DNA of 12,233 nucleotides from an uncultured Devosia sp. (GTDB lineage Bacteria; Pseudomonadota; Alphaproteobacteria; Rhizobiales; Devosiaceae): contig CAJYKO010000028.1 in assembly GCA_913775215.1 (NCBI GenBank), positions 1 through 12,233 on the forward strand, given 5' to 3'. The notes beneath the pieces were generated by a model, which made no database searches, had not been told where the DNA came from, and worked only from the letters and a program-made list of their open reading frames with translations. Below, in pieces: positions 6,252 through 12,233 of the stretch (position 1 is the stretch's first letter; the number at the start of each line of letters is the position of its first letter). Position numbers and translations under genes: made by a program.

Positions 6252-7873
6252 GCTTCTGGCGTGATGAGCGCGGCAATATGAGCATTCTCTTTGCTCTCGC
6301 GCTTTCGCTGGCTGGCGCGGTCGGGGCGATATCGATCGATTCTGCCGCCTTGTTTCGCGAGAGCCGGATGATGCAGGCGGCGGTCGACCTCGCGGCCATC
6401 ACTGCGACGCGCGATCCCGACAATGCGGATAGTCTGGTTCGCGCCGTCATGCGGGATGCAGGGTTTGGCGGAGAAAATCTCACCATCGAAGTGGGACACT
6501 ACGCGGCCAATCCCGCAAAGACGCCCGAAACACGGTTCGTGAAAGGAAGCGGGCCGGTCAATGCCGTGCGCGTCACCTATCGGCAGGCAGGGACGCTGTT
6601 TTTCGGCGCAAGTCTGATGGATCCGCCCGTCATCGCGGCGACCGGCACGGCGAGGGTCGAGCCGGAAGTCTCTTTTTCCGTCGGCTCGAGGCTCGTTAGC
6701 CTTCATGGCGGCCTCGCCAATGCGGTTCTTGGGACACTGCTCGGCACAACGGTCAATTTCAGCCTGGCCGATTATGCGACTCTCGCCGACGCGCGAGTCG
6801 AGACCATCGGTTTTCTGGATGGGCTGGCGGCGTCGCTCGGGATCACGGCGGGAACCTATGATGCGTTGCTGACCCATGACGTCCGCGCAGGACCATTGGC
6901 CGCGGCGTTGGCCAAGAGCGTGTCCGGACCGGCGCGGCTTGCGCTTGAAACACTGTCGCGGGCCGGCGCGGGCAGTCCGGTGCGGCTTGAAAAACTGTTG
7001 TCGCTCGGGCGCTATGGACGGATGAGCGTCAATGGTGGCGGCAAGGGGCTGGGCGCACAGATTTCGGCGCTTGAAATCCTATCGGCGGCAGCAGCTTTGG
7101 CCGATGGGCAAAGGCAGGTTTGGCTGGGACTCGGGGGCAGCATTCCAGGCGTTGCGGCTCTCTCGCTCGACCTGACAGTGGGCGAACCACCGGCCGGCGG
7201 CAGTTGGTTCGGCATTGGCCCCGCCGGCACCGCCTTGCGGACGGCGCAGATCCGGCTGCGGGTCGACGCGCAGATTGCCGGCAATCCGACGCTCCAGAAC
7301 GCGATGATCCGCGTGCCGCTCTGGCTCGATCTCGCCTCGTCCGAAGCCAGGGTTGTTGGGGCCACCTGTCCCAATCGCGCCGAGCCCAATGGCACGGCGC
7401 AGATCGCCGTTTTGCCCGGTGTCGCGACGCTGGCCGTGGGAAAGCTGAGCAATGCGGAAATGCGCAATTTCGCGGCACCCTTACCGCTGGTGCCCGTGAA
7501 AATCCTCGATGCAACGCTGTTGCAGGTTTCCGCCTCCGGTCATCTCAGCGTGGCGCAGACTGCGGCTGTGCCCCTCTCTTTCAGTTCAACCGATATCGGA
7601 CTACTGCGGTCCAAGACCGCAAGGGTCACAACCCCGATCACGTCCCTCACCCAAAGCCTCGTGTCGGGTCTCAATTTCGATATCTCGATCCTGGGTCTTG
7701 GCCTTGCCCTGCCCAGTGTCATCAACACGGCGCTCAAAACCGCAGTCGTACCGCTGGGACCGCCGCTCGACGCCATCCTCAATGGCGTGCTGACAACGCT
7801 CGGCCTCGGGATCGGCGAAGCCGATGTGCGCGTCTATGGCGTGCGCTGTGCGACGCCGGTATTGGTCGGCTAG
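6248..7873 (+). CDS. tadG: TadG-like pilus assembly protein
   Basis: This 541-residue TadG-family protein begins with the typical RDERGNMSILFALAL segment, one membrane helix (about residues 12-32) and then SIDSAALFRESRMMQAAVDLAA, which matches the conserved start of TadG proteins. The rest should be periplasmic: a long Ala/Gly/Leu-rich region followed by a C-terminal part with two cysteines, C374 (GATCPN) and C534 (GVRCATPVLVG), that recurs in alphaproteobacterial TadG-like proteins. No von Willebrand (VWA) MIDAS motif is evident, so it is the shorter-headed type rather than a VWA-containing TadG. It overlaps tadE by 4 bases. No CpaB, secretin, TadA ATPase or Flp pilin gene is in the window, so it is an orphan pair unless the main cluster lies elsewhere. 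Its TAG stop shares CTAG with the convergent next gene. Confidence 0.86.
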   Translation: MSFWRDERGNMSILFALALSLAGAVGAISIDSAALFRESRMMQAAVDLAAITATRDPDNADSLVRAVMRDAGFGGENLTIEVGHYAANPAKTPETRFVKGSGPVNAVRVTYRQAGTLFFGASLMDPPVIAATGTARVEPEVSFSVGSRLVSLHGGLANAVLGTLLGTTVNFSLADYATLADARVETIGFLDGLAASLGITAGTYDALLTHDVRAGPLAAALAKSVSGPARLALETLSRAGAGSPVRLEKLLSLGRYGRMSVNGGGKGLGAQISALEILSAAAALADGQRQVWLGLGGSIPGVAALSLDLTVGEPPAGGSWFGIGPAGTALRTAQIRLRVDAQIAGNPTLQNAMIRVPLWLDLASSEARVVGATCPNRAEPNGTAQIAVLPGVATLAVGKLSNAEMRNFAAPLPLVPVKILDATLLQVSASGHLSVAQTAAVPLSFSSTDIGLLRSKTARVTTPITSLTQSLVSGLNFDISILGLGLALPSVINTALKTAVVPLGPPLDAILNGVLTTLGLGIGEADVRVYGVRCATPVLVG

Positions 7874-8400
7874 GCCGGCACGTAGGTCAACCGAATGGCC
7901 TGCTCACCGATGCGCTCGTGCCCAATCAGTTTCAGAGACGGCCGCACACCCGCGAAATAGGGTGCACCTTCGCCCAGCACCACCGGATGCACGTAAAGCC
8001 GGTATTCGTCGATGAGCCCCCAATGGCTGAGAGACCCTGCGAGCTTTGGCCCCGATACCTCGACATCGCCGGAGAGCTCGGTCTTCAGATCTCTGATCCT
8101 CGTTTCAAAATCGGAGCCAATCAGCGTTGCATTCGGCCCCACAGCATCGAGCGTGGTCGAAGCCACATATTTCGCCCCGCGCCGCCAGACTTCGGCATAT
8201 TCGCGCTCGGGATCGTCCCAGCCAGGCTGCTCATCATCCCAATAGCACATGATCTCGTACATGCGGCGGCCATAGATCGTGGCCGTCATTTGCGAGACAT
8301 CCCTAATGAAGTGCTGGAATAGAGTGGGATCGGGCATGAACTTGTCATGATCGACATAGCCATCGAGCGACACATTGAGCGCATAAATGAACCTGGCCAC
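7870..8400 (-). CDS. RibD C-terminal / dihydrofolate reductase family protein
   Basis: The 176-residue protein has the DHFR-like fold shared with the RibD reductase domain and the small YwjB/YyaP group. Supporting segments are the N-terminal IYALNVSLDGYVD, the IYGRRMYEIM helix, the YVASTTL strand, and the C-terminal block GDVEVSGPKLAGSL with LIDEYRLYVHPVVLGEGAPYF. It is presumably a cytoplasmic NADPH-dependent reductase, but its substrate is unknown; true DHFR or riboflavin reductase activity should not be assumed. GTG at 8400 is chosen because GGGGAG precedes it by 6 bases and homology begins immediately after. A longer frame to 8673 runs through the GntR promoter and gene and is rejected. 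The gene is divergent from the GntR operon, and its stop overlaps that of tadG. Confidence 0.84.
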   Translation of the reverse strand: MARFIYALNVSLDGYVDHDKFMPDPTLFQHFIRDVSQMTATIYGRRMYEIMCYWDDEQPGWDDPEREYAEVWRRGAKYVASTTLDAVGPNATLIGSDFETRIRDLKTELSGDVEVSGPKLAGSLSHWGLIDEYRLYVHPVVLGEGAPYFAGVRPSLKLIGHERIGEQAIRLTYVPA

Positions 8401-8464
8401 AAACGTCTCCCCGTGGTTTTGCCACACCAACCATGGAGCGTTTTCCTGCATGCAGCAATCGGGC

Positions 8465-8492
8465 TTGACACAGTGACTTAGTGTGCTACAAA
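8465..8492 (+). promoter_or_regulatory. Promoter of the GntR-ABC operon
   Basis: TTGACA (8465-8470), a perfect -35, is followed after 16 bases by TACAAA (8487-8492), a 4/6 match to the -10 consensus. Transcription would begin near 8499, about 20 bases before the ATG of the regulator gene, with AGG at 8508-8510 as a short ribosome binding site. The -10 is covered by the dyad at 8479-8504. Confidence 0.6.
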
Positions 8493-8504
8493 TATAGCAC
8501 ACTA
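8479..8504. promoter_or_regulatory. Operator dyad, probably bound by the adjacent GntR/YtrA-type repressor
   Basis: A perfect 10-bp inverted repeat, TAGTGTGCTA (8479-8488) and TAGCACACTA (8495-8504), with a 6-base spacer, overlaps the -10 and the predicted transcription start. YtrA-type GntR regulators are known to bind AGTGTA-like inverted repeats in their own promoters, so autorepression is the natural reading. The same site could also affect the divergent reductase gene, whose start is 79 bases away. Confidence 0.7.
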
Positions 8505-8518
8505 CACAGGCACGACAC

Positions 8519-8884
8519 ATGGGTGATTTTAACACGAGCCAGCCGATCTTCGTGCAGATCCGGCAGCGGTTGATCGAGATGATCCTGCGCGGCGCGGTCA
8601 AGGCGGGCGATCCCCTGCCTTCGGTCCGCCAGATTGCTGCAGAGCTTTCGGTCAATCCGCTGACGGTCACCAAGGCCTTCGAAGCCTTGGTCGATATCGG
8701 CGTGGTCGAGAAACGAAGGGGTCTTGGAATGTTTGCAACACAAGGCGCACGCGAAACGCTGCTCGCCCATGAACGTCAAAAATTCCTCGCCGAGGATTGG
8801 CCGCGCATCGTTGCCCAGATCAAGGCGCTCGACCTCGACCCCAAGACGCTTTTTGCCGACACCGCCAAGGAGTCCCAGCCATGA
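8519..8884 (+). CDS. GntR family (YtrA subfamily) transcriptional repressor
   Basis: This 121-residue protein is a winged helix-turn-helix with no effector-binding domain, as is typical of the YtrA subfamily. The start PIFVQIRQRLIEMILRG and the core LPSVRQIAAELSVNPLTVTKAF followed by GVVEKRRGLGMFA (about residues 9-74) match the family closely. The remaining 45 residues are helical and probably mediate dimerisation. It is the first gene of a three-gene operon: its TGA overlaps the ATG of the ABC ATPase (ATGA at 8881-8884). It probably represses the whole operon from the dyad upstream. In Bacillus the homologous ytr operon responds to cell-wall-active antibiotics; whether that holds here is unknown. 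Confidence 0.92.
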   Translation: MGDFNTSQPIFVQIRQRLIEMILRGAVKAGDPLPSVRQIAAELSVNPLTVTKAFEALVDIGVVEKRRGLGMFATQGARETLLAHERQKFLAEDWPRIVAQIKALDLDPKTLFADTAKESQP

Positions 8885-9780
8885 CCGACACACCTGTTCT
8901 CGCCGAGCCGGTCGTTTCCGCGCGCGGCCTCAAGAAAAAATTCGGCGGCAAGGAAATCCTGCACGGGCTCGATTTCGATATCCCTGCCGGCCGCATCTAT
9001 GGCCTTGTCGGCCACAATGGCGCGGGCAAGACCACGACGCTCAACGCCATGCTGGGCCTGACGAGCTACGAAGGCACCATTCGCGTGCTGGGCGAAGACC
9101 CCTTTGCCCGCCGCGCCAAGCTAATGGAAAACGTCGCCTTCATTTCCGACGTCGCGAGCCTGCCGCGTTTTCTCCGGGTGCAGGAGCTCTTCGCGCTGCT
9201 CTCCAACATTCACCCCAATTTTTCGACCGACAAGGCGCGCGATTTCCTCACCGGCACGGATATCAAGCCGGAAATGAAGATCAAGACCCTATCCAAAGGC
9301 ATGATGGCGCAGCTCCATCTTGCCGTCGTCATGGCGATCGATGCCAAGCTCCTCGTCCTCGACGAGCCGACGCTCGGGCTCGACATCACCTATCGCAAGC
9401 GCTTCTACAGGCGCCTTCTCGAAGACTACATGACCGAGGAGCGGACCCTGATCATCACCACCCATCAGGTGGACGAGATCGAGTTCATGCTGTCCGACAT
9501 CATGTTCATTAGGGATGGCGACCTCATCCTTCATATGCAGATGGAAACGGTGAACGAGAAATTTGCCCAACTCGTCGCCAATGAGCCGGAAACTCAAACC
9601 GCAGCCCGCGCCTTGGGTCCGGTCTATGAAGAAACTCGCTTTGGGCAGACCGTCTTCATCTTCGATGGCGTCCCGCGCGAACAGCTCGAGCCGCTCGGTA
9701 AGATGTCGACCCCAACCCTGTCCGATCTTTTCGTTGCGCTGATGCAGCGCCCGACCGCCAATCCGGAGACTGCCCGATGA
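8881..9780 (+). CDS. ABC transporter ATP-binding protein (YtrB-like)
   Basis: This is the nucleotide-binding subunit that would power the membrane protein encoded next. Visible motifs are Walker A GHNGAGKT (residues 44-51), the signature LSKGM (137-141), Walker B LLVLDEP (157-163), the D-loop GLD and the H-loop His195 (TTHQ). The Q-loop position reads ISD rather than containing Gln, as in some export-type ATPases. A C-terminal extension of about 90 residues follows the core domain, giving 299 residues in total. ATG at 8881 is preferred over the upstream in-frame start at 8797, which lies inside the regulator gene; it gives the 4-base overlap typical of coupled operons. The stop also overlaps the permease start (ATGA at 9777-9780). 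The substrate is unknown. Confidence 0.94.
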   Translation: MTDTPVLAEPVVSARGLKKKFGGKEILHGLDFDIPAGRIYGLVGHNGAGKTTTLNAMLGLTSYEGTIRVLGEDPFARRAKLMENVAFISDVASLPRFLRVQELFALLSNIHPNFSTDKARDFLTGTDIKPEMKIKTLSKGMMAQLHLAVVMAIDAKLLVLDEPTLGLDITYRKRFYRRLLEDYMTEERTLIITTHQVDEIEFMLSDIMFIRDGDLILHMQMETVNEKFAQLVANEPETQTAARALGPVYEETRFGQTVFIFDGVPREQLEPLGKMSTPTLSDLFVALMQRPTANPETAR

Positions 9781-10670
9781 AGGCTTTTGCCGCACTCGTC
9801 CGCCGCGAGTTCATCGAACATCGTGGCGCCTTTCTGATCGGACCGCTGATTCTGGTTGCCGTCCTCTTCGGCGCGACCCTCCTGGCCTTCACGGTCGGGC
9901 GGATCGATGTCCGTTTTTCGGGCGCCATCTTCACGGTCGCACCGCTGCGCTTTTATGAGTTCGGCTTCTTTGCCTTCGGTGTTGCGTGGATGCTCTATCT
10001 CCTCGCAGTGCTGTTCTTTTATTGCGCCGATGGCTTTGCCGCCGACAAGCGCAACAATTCCATGCTCTTCTGGAAGTCGATGCCGGTCAGCGATTTCCGC
10101 ATGCTGCTTTCTAAATTGGCTGCGGCGCTCACCATCCTGCCGGGCACGATCTACGCCATCGCGCTTCTCAGCGGGCTCCTCTTCTTCGCCGTGGCCTTTA
10201 CCACCATGTCGATTAATGGCACGGCAAGCTTTGCCATGCTCGGCAGCGTCGCATCGATCTATCTGCAGGTGGCAGGGGCGCTGCTTCTGGCGCTGGTCGT
10301 CGGGCTTTTGTGGTACCTGCCTTATATGGGCCTTGTCGGAGCGCTGGCGACAGCGCTTGGCCGCTGGGCAATTCCAGTGTCACTGCTCCTCCCGAGCCTT
10401 ATCGCTACGCTCGAATGGGTGACACTTGGCGGGCTTCATCCCTTCACGACCCGCACCTGGAATTATCTGAGCTATCGTTCGACATTTCCGCTCAGTGAGA
10501 ACGGCTATCCAGACGTCTGGCTGGCGACCGGCGAGCGCTTCGATCTCAACGCCTTCGCGCTCGATCTGCTCGGCAAGACCGACTGGCTGCAGGTTCTGAT
10601 CGGAGCCGTCTTCGCGCTCGTCGCGCTTTACATCGCCAGCGAATACCGCCGCCGCGCCTCGGCCAATTGA
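9777..10670 (+). CDS. ABC-2-like transporter permease
   Basis: The 297-residue integral membrane protein shows six hydrophobic stretches, at about residues 18-40, 62-85, 112-140, 152-184, 186-212 and 272-290. The short amphipathic N-terminus (KAFAALVRREFIEHRGAF) before the first helix, and the loop with FYCADGFAADKRNNSMLFWKSMP between helices 2 and 3, are typical of ABC-2 permeases, where the latter forms the coupling region. A large extracytoplasmic segment lies between the fifth and sixth helices (about 213-270). It is translationally coupled to the ATPase gene by ATGA, and with it should form an export or lipid/peptide-stress transporter. The ligand cannot be inferred. Confidence 0.9.
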   Translation: MKAFAALVRREFIEHRGAFLIGPLILVAVLFGATLLAFTVGRIDVRFSGAIFTVAPLRFYEFGFFAFGVAWMLYLLAVLFFYCADGFAADKRNNSMLFWKSMPVSDFRMLLSKLAAALTILPGTIYAIALLSGLLFFAVAFTTMSINGTASFAMLGSVASIYLQVAGALLLALVVGLLWYLPYMGLVGALATALGRWAIPVSLLLPSLIATLEWVTLGGLHPFTTRTWNYLSYRSTFPLSENGYPDVWLATGERFDLNAFALDLLGKTDWLQVLIGAVFALVALYIASEYRRRASAN

Positions 10671-10691
10671 GACCTGCCGCCGCAAATGCTA

Positions 10692-10719
10692 GGGAGCGGT
10701 CCGCACAAGGACCGCTTCC
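10692..10719 (+). promoter_or_regulatory. Hairpin that covers the Shine-Dalgarno region of the GT32-like gene
   Basis: GGGAGCGGTCC (10692-10702) can pair with GGACCGCTTCC (10709-10719), giving 11 base pairs with one G-U wobble around a 6-base loop, ending directly before the ATG at 10720. The only good Shine-Dalgarno match, AGGGAG (10691-10696), lies in the 5' arm and is more than 20 bases from the ATG if the stem is open. It lacks a U-run, so it is not a standard intrinsic terminator for the permease operon, though it might still attenuate. Confidence 0.5.
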
Positions 10720-11532
10720 ATGACCCTGCCCACCATCGTCAGTTTCTGGCACGGCCCGATAAGCTGGCTCGAAGCACTGTCGATTGCCTCCTTCACCCGC
10801 AACGGCCACCGCGTTCTCGTCTATTCCTATGCACCCATTCCTGGCCTACCGGCTGCCGCCGAATGGCGGGACGCCCGCGACGTGCTGCCCGAGGAAAAGC
10901 TGGTTTTCTACAAGGGTCGCGGCACGCCCGGCGTCTTTTCGGACCATTTCCGCTACGCTGCCTTAAGCGCGGGGCTCGGTGTCTATGCCGATCTCGACAT
11001 CTATTGCGTCAAACCGATCGAAGGGCCGCCGGATTATCTGATGGCCTGGGAGCGGCCAGGCTCGGTCAATGGCGCGGTGCTCTACATGGCTCCCGACGCG
11101 CCGCTTTTGGCCGATCTGCTTACCGTCTTCGAAACCAAAAAACGCCCGCTCTTCGAGCCACATCTGCCCCCACTTCGGCGGGTCGAAGTCGCCATCCGCC
11201 GGCTGGTTGGCGACCGGGTAACACCTGAGCATATGCAATATGGCGCGACCGGCCCCATGGCCCTCACCCACTTCGTCGCCAAACACGCACTAAACAGCCG
11301 CGTCCTGCCCTCGTCGAGCTTTTATCCCGTGCCCTATGAAGGCATCCCCGCCCTGATGCAGGCTGGCTCTTCGCTCGAAATGGCCATCAAGCCCGAAACC
11401 CTCGCCATCCACCTCTGGCGCAGCCAGCTCACCGCCCGCGGCCGCGCGGACCTGCCCTTGCCCGAAGCCGGCAGCGCGCTCGCAGCCCTTTGCGCCGCCG
11501 AGGGCATCGACCCGGCAAAAGCTATTTCCTGA
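10720..11532 (+). CDS. DXD-type glycosyltransferase (GT32 / Gly_transf_sug-like)
   Basis: The 270-residue protein shows the sugar-transferase pattern of the Gly_transf_sug family: N-terminal TIVSFWHGPISWLEALSIAS with the following NGH (first beta-alpha unit), then SDHFRYAALSAGLGVYADLDIYC at residues 74-96, containing the DXD metal and nucleotide-sugar site D91-L-D93. There is no signal peptide or membrane helix, so it should act in the cytoplasm, probably on LPS or a capsule-like surface glycan. Donor and acceptor are unknown. ATG at 10720 is the only start that keeps the N-terminal strand. It begins 49 bases after the permease, separated by the hairpin at 10692-10719. Its end overlaps the convergent GT8 gene by 11 bases. 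Confidence 0.82.
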   Translation: MTLPTIVSFWHGPISWLEALSIASFTRNGHRVLVYSYAPIPGLPAAAEWRDARDVLPEEKLVFYKGRGTPGVFSDHFRYAALSAGLGVYADLDIYCVKPIEGPPDYLMAWERPGSVNGAVLYMAPDAPLLADLLTVFETKKRPLFEPHLPPLRRVEVAIRRLVGDRVTPEHMQYGATGPMALTHFVAKHALNSRVLPSSSFYPVPYEGIPALMQAGSSLEMAIKPETLAIHLWRSQLTARGRADLPLPEAGSALAALCAAEGIDPAKAIS

Positions 11533-12233
11533 GCCCCAGTCTCTTGAGCCACCAGCGCTTCCAGCGGTGGCGGAGAAAACTGTAAAAGAGCGCATTGGTC
11601 ATGACGTGCCGATACCAGCGCGCATAGGCCGAGCTATGAAGAATGCCGGACAGCAGGCCCCAGGGCTTTGCCGTCCGCGTATAATGAAGAATCGCCGGAT
11701 CGAGCCCCTCATGGGCCATGTGCGCATCAATCGTATTCCACCGCCAAGGCAGCTTTTGCCAGCGATTCCGGAAGACGAGATTGAGCACGTCCTGATCATA
11801 ATAGAGCCGGCTCATCCAGCCCTTGGCTGCGAGGACAGCAACCTCGGCCTTGACGTTTATCTCCCGCCACTGCGCAAGGTCGATCACCAGCATGCCGGAG
11901 TTGAAGTAGGGGTCGGCGGTGTCGAAAATCCCGGCATTCTGGCGCATGTCGCGCCGGCCTGCGATGAAGGGATGCAGCGAATCCTGCACCGCGCCAAGCG
12001 GCTGACCATCCAGGTCCACGTCGTAAAGCTGCTCGATCGGCGCACGAACCAGCATGTCGCAATCAAGGTAAATGACGCGATCGAGTTCTGTCGGCAGAAG
12101 ATCGGCAAGCAAAAGCCGCGCATAGACCACCTTTGGCCAACGTTTGCTGGCGGGTAGATCGGCTACGAAGAGATCGAAAAGCTCGGAATTTTCGAGCGGA
12201 TGCCAGCTCAGCGTCGCGCCATATTCGCGCGTG
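11522..12233 (-). CDS. GT8 family glycosyltransferase, N-terminus beyond the window
   Basis: The frame is open to the window end (acg at 12230-12232 reads T, then REYGATLSWH), so only the C-terminal 236 residues are present; a GTG at 12130 is internal and should not be taken as the start. Evidence for GT8 (the LPS galactosyl/glucosyltransferase and glycogenin family) is the context SKRWPKVVYARLLLADLLP, the metal-binding DXD in YLDCDMLV, the FNSGMLVIDLAQWR block, DQDVLN, and the closing LHYTRTAKPW motif with its conserved His and KPW. A basic, Trp/Arg-rich tail (RHRWKRWWLKRLGLRK) probably contacts the membrane. It converges on the DXD glycosyltransferase, and both probably serve cell-surface glycan synthesis. 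Confidence 0.9.
   Translation of the reverse strand, partial: TREYGATLSWHPLENSELFDLFVADLPASKRWPKVVYARLLLADLLPTELDRVIYLDCDMLVRAPIEQLYDVDLDGQPLGAVQDSLHPFIAGRRDMRQNAGIFDTADPYFNSGMLVIDLAQWREINVKAEVAVLAAKGWMSRLYYDQDVLNLVFRNRWQKLPWRWNTIDAHMAHEGLDPAILHYTRTAKPWGLLSGILHSSAYARWYRHVMTNALFYSFLRHRWKRWWLKRLGLRK

Noticed and set aside
7120..8322. A 400-codon open frame running across the tadG end and the reductase gene
   Set aside because: It is out of frame with both recognised genes, its product is Arg/Pro-rich shadow sequence without any domain, and it has no ribosome binding site.
8446..8455. 10-bp palindrome CTGCATGCAG upstream of the reductase gene
   Set aside because: Too short to distinguish from chance, and not placed over any promoter element.
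8401..8673. N-terminal extension of the reductase gene to a start at 8673
   Set aside because: The extension is Cys-rich nonsense crossing the GntR promoter and coding region; homology and GGGGAG point to GTG at 8400.

Overview
This window comes from a GC-rich alphaproteobacterium, most likely of the order Hyphomicrobiales (Rhizobiales) and plausibly near Devosia. That placement is inferred from gene content and style: a TadE/TadG pair, a COG3807-type SH3 protein next to a 2-hydroxyacid dehydrogenase, GTG/TTG starts, and a rhizobial-type palindromic repeat. No rRNA, tRNA, CRISPR array, insertion sequence or phage gene is visible. Thirteen protein genes fill the window almost completely; the first (ribokinase) and the last (GT8 glycosyltransferase) are cut by the window ends.

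Layout. 1-885 (+) is the 3' part of a ribokinase. A palindromic repeat (about 911-992) separates it from a leftward set: secreted protein of unknown function (2356-3018), rbfA (1915-2322) and truB (1003-1911), which read in that order on the minus strand. A NADP-type D-2-hydroxyacid dehydrogenase (3186-4202, -) lies upstream and is divergent from a secreted SH3-domain protein (4308-4880, +). The SH3 gene overlaps tail-to-tail with a FhuF-like siderophore-iron reductase (4856-5668, -). A tadE-tadG pair (5823-7873, +) follows, sharing its stop-codon CTAG with a RibD_C/dihydrofolate-reductase-like gene (7870-8400, -). Next is a tightly coupled operon of a YtrA-type GntR repressor, an ABC ATPase and an ABC-2-like permease (8519-10670, +), with a clear promoter and operator in front. 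The window ends with two convergent, overlapping sugar transferases: a GT32-like DXD enzyme (10720-11532, +) and a GT8 enzyme (11522 to the end, -).

How the genes work together. RbfA and TruB act in 30S ribosome maturation and tRNA modification, but here they lack their usual neighbours infB, rpsO and pnp. The GntR-ABC operon is a self-regulated export or stress module of the YtrABC kind. TadE and TadG are minor-pilin-like proteins of tight-adherence (Flp) pili, here without the rest of the tad cluster. The two glycosyltransferases probably modify surface polysaccharide or LPS. The other genes look like independent housekeeping or accessory units packed back to back.

I see no convincing new multi-gene system. 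The most interesting details are the dehydrogenase whose catalytic Glu position holds Arg, an 11-bp hairpin that hides the Shine-Dalgarno sequence of the GT32-like gene, the near-perfect operator dyads at 4243-4265 and 8479-8504, and a 14-bp motif repeated in inverted orientation on both sides of the SH3/fhuF pair.
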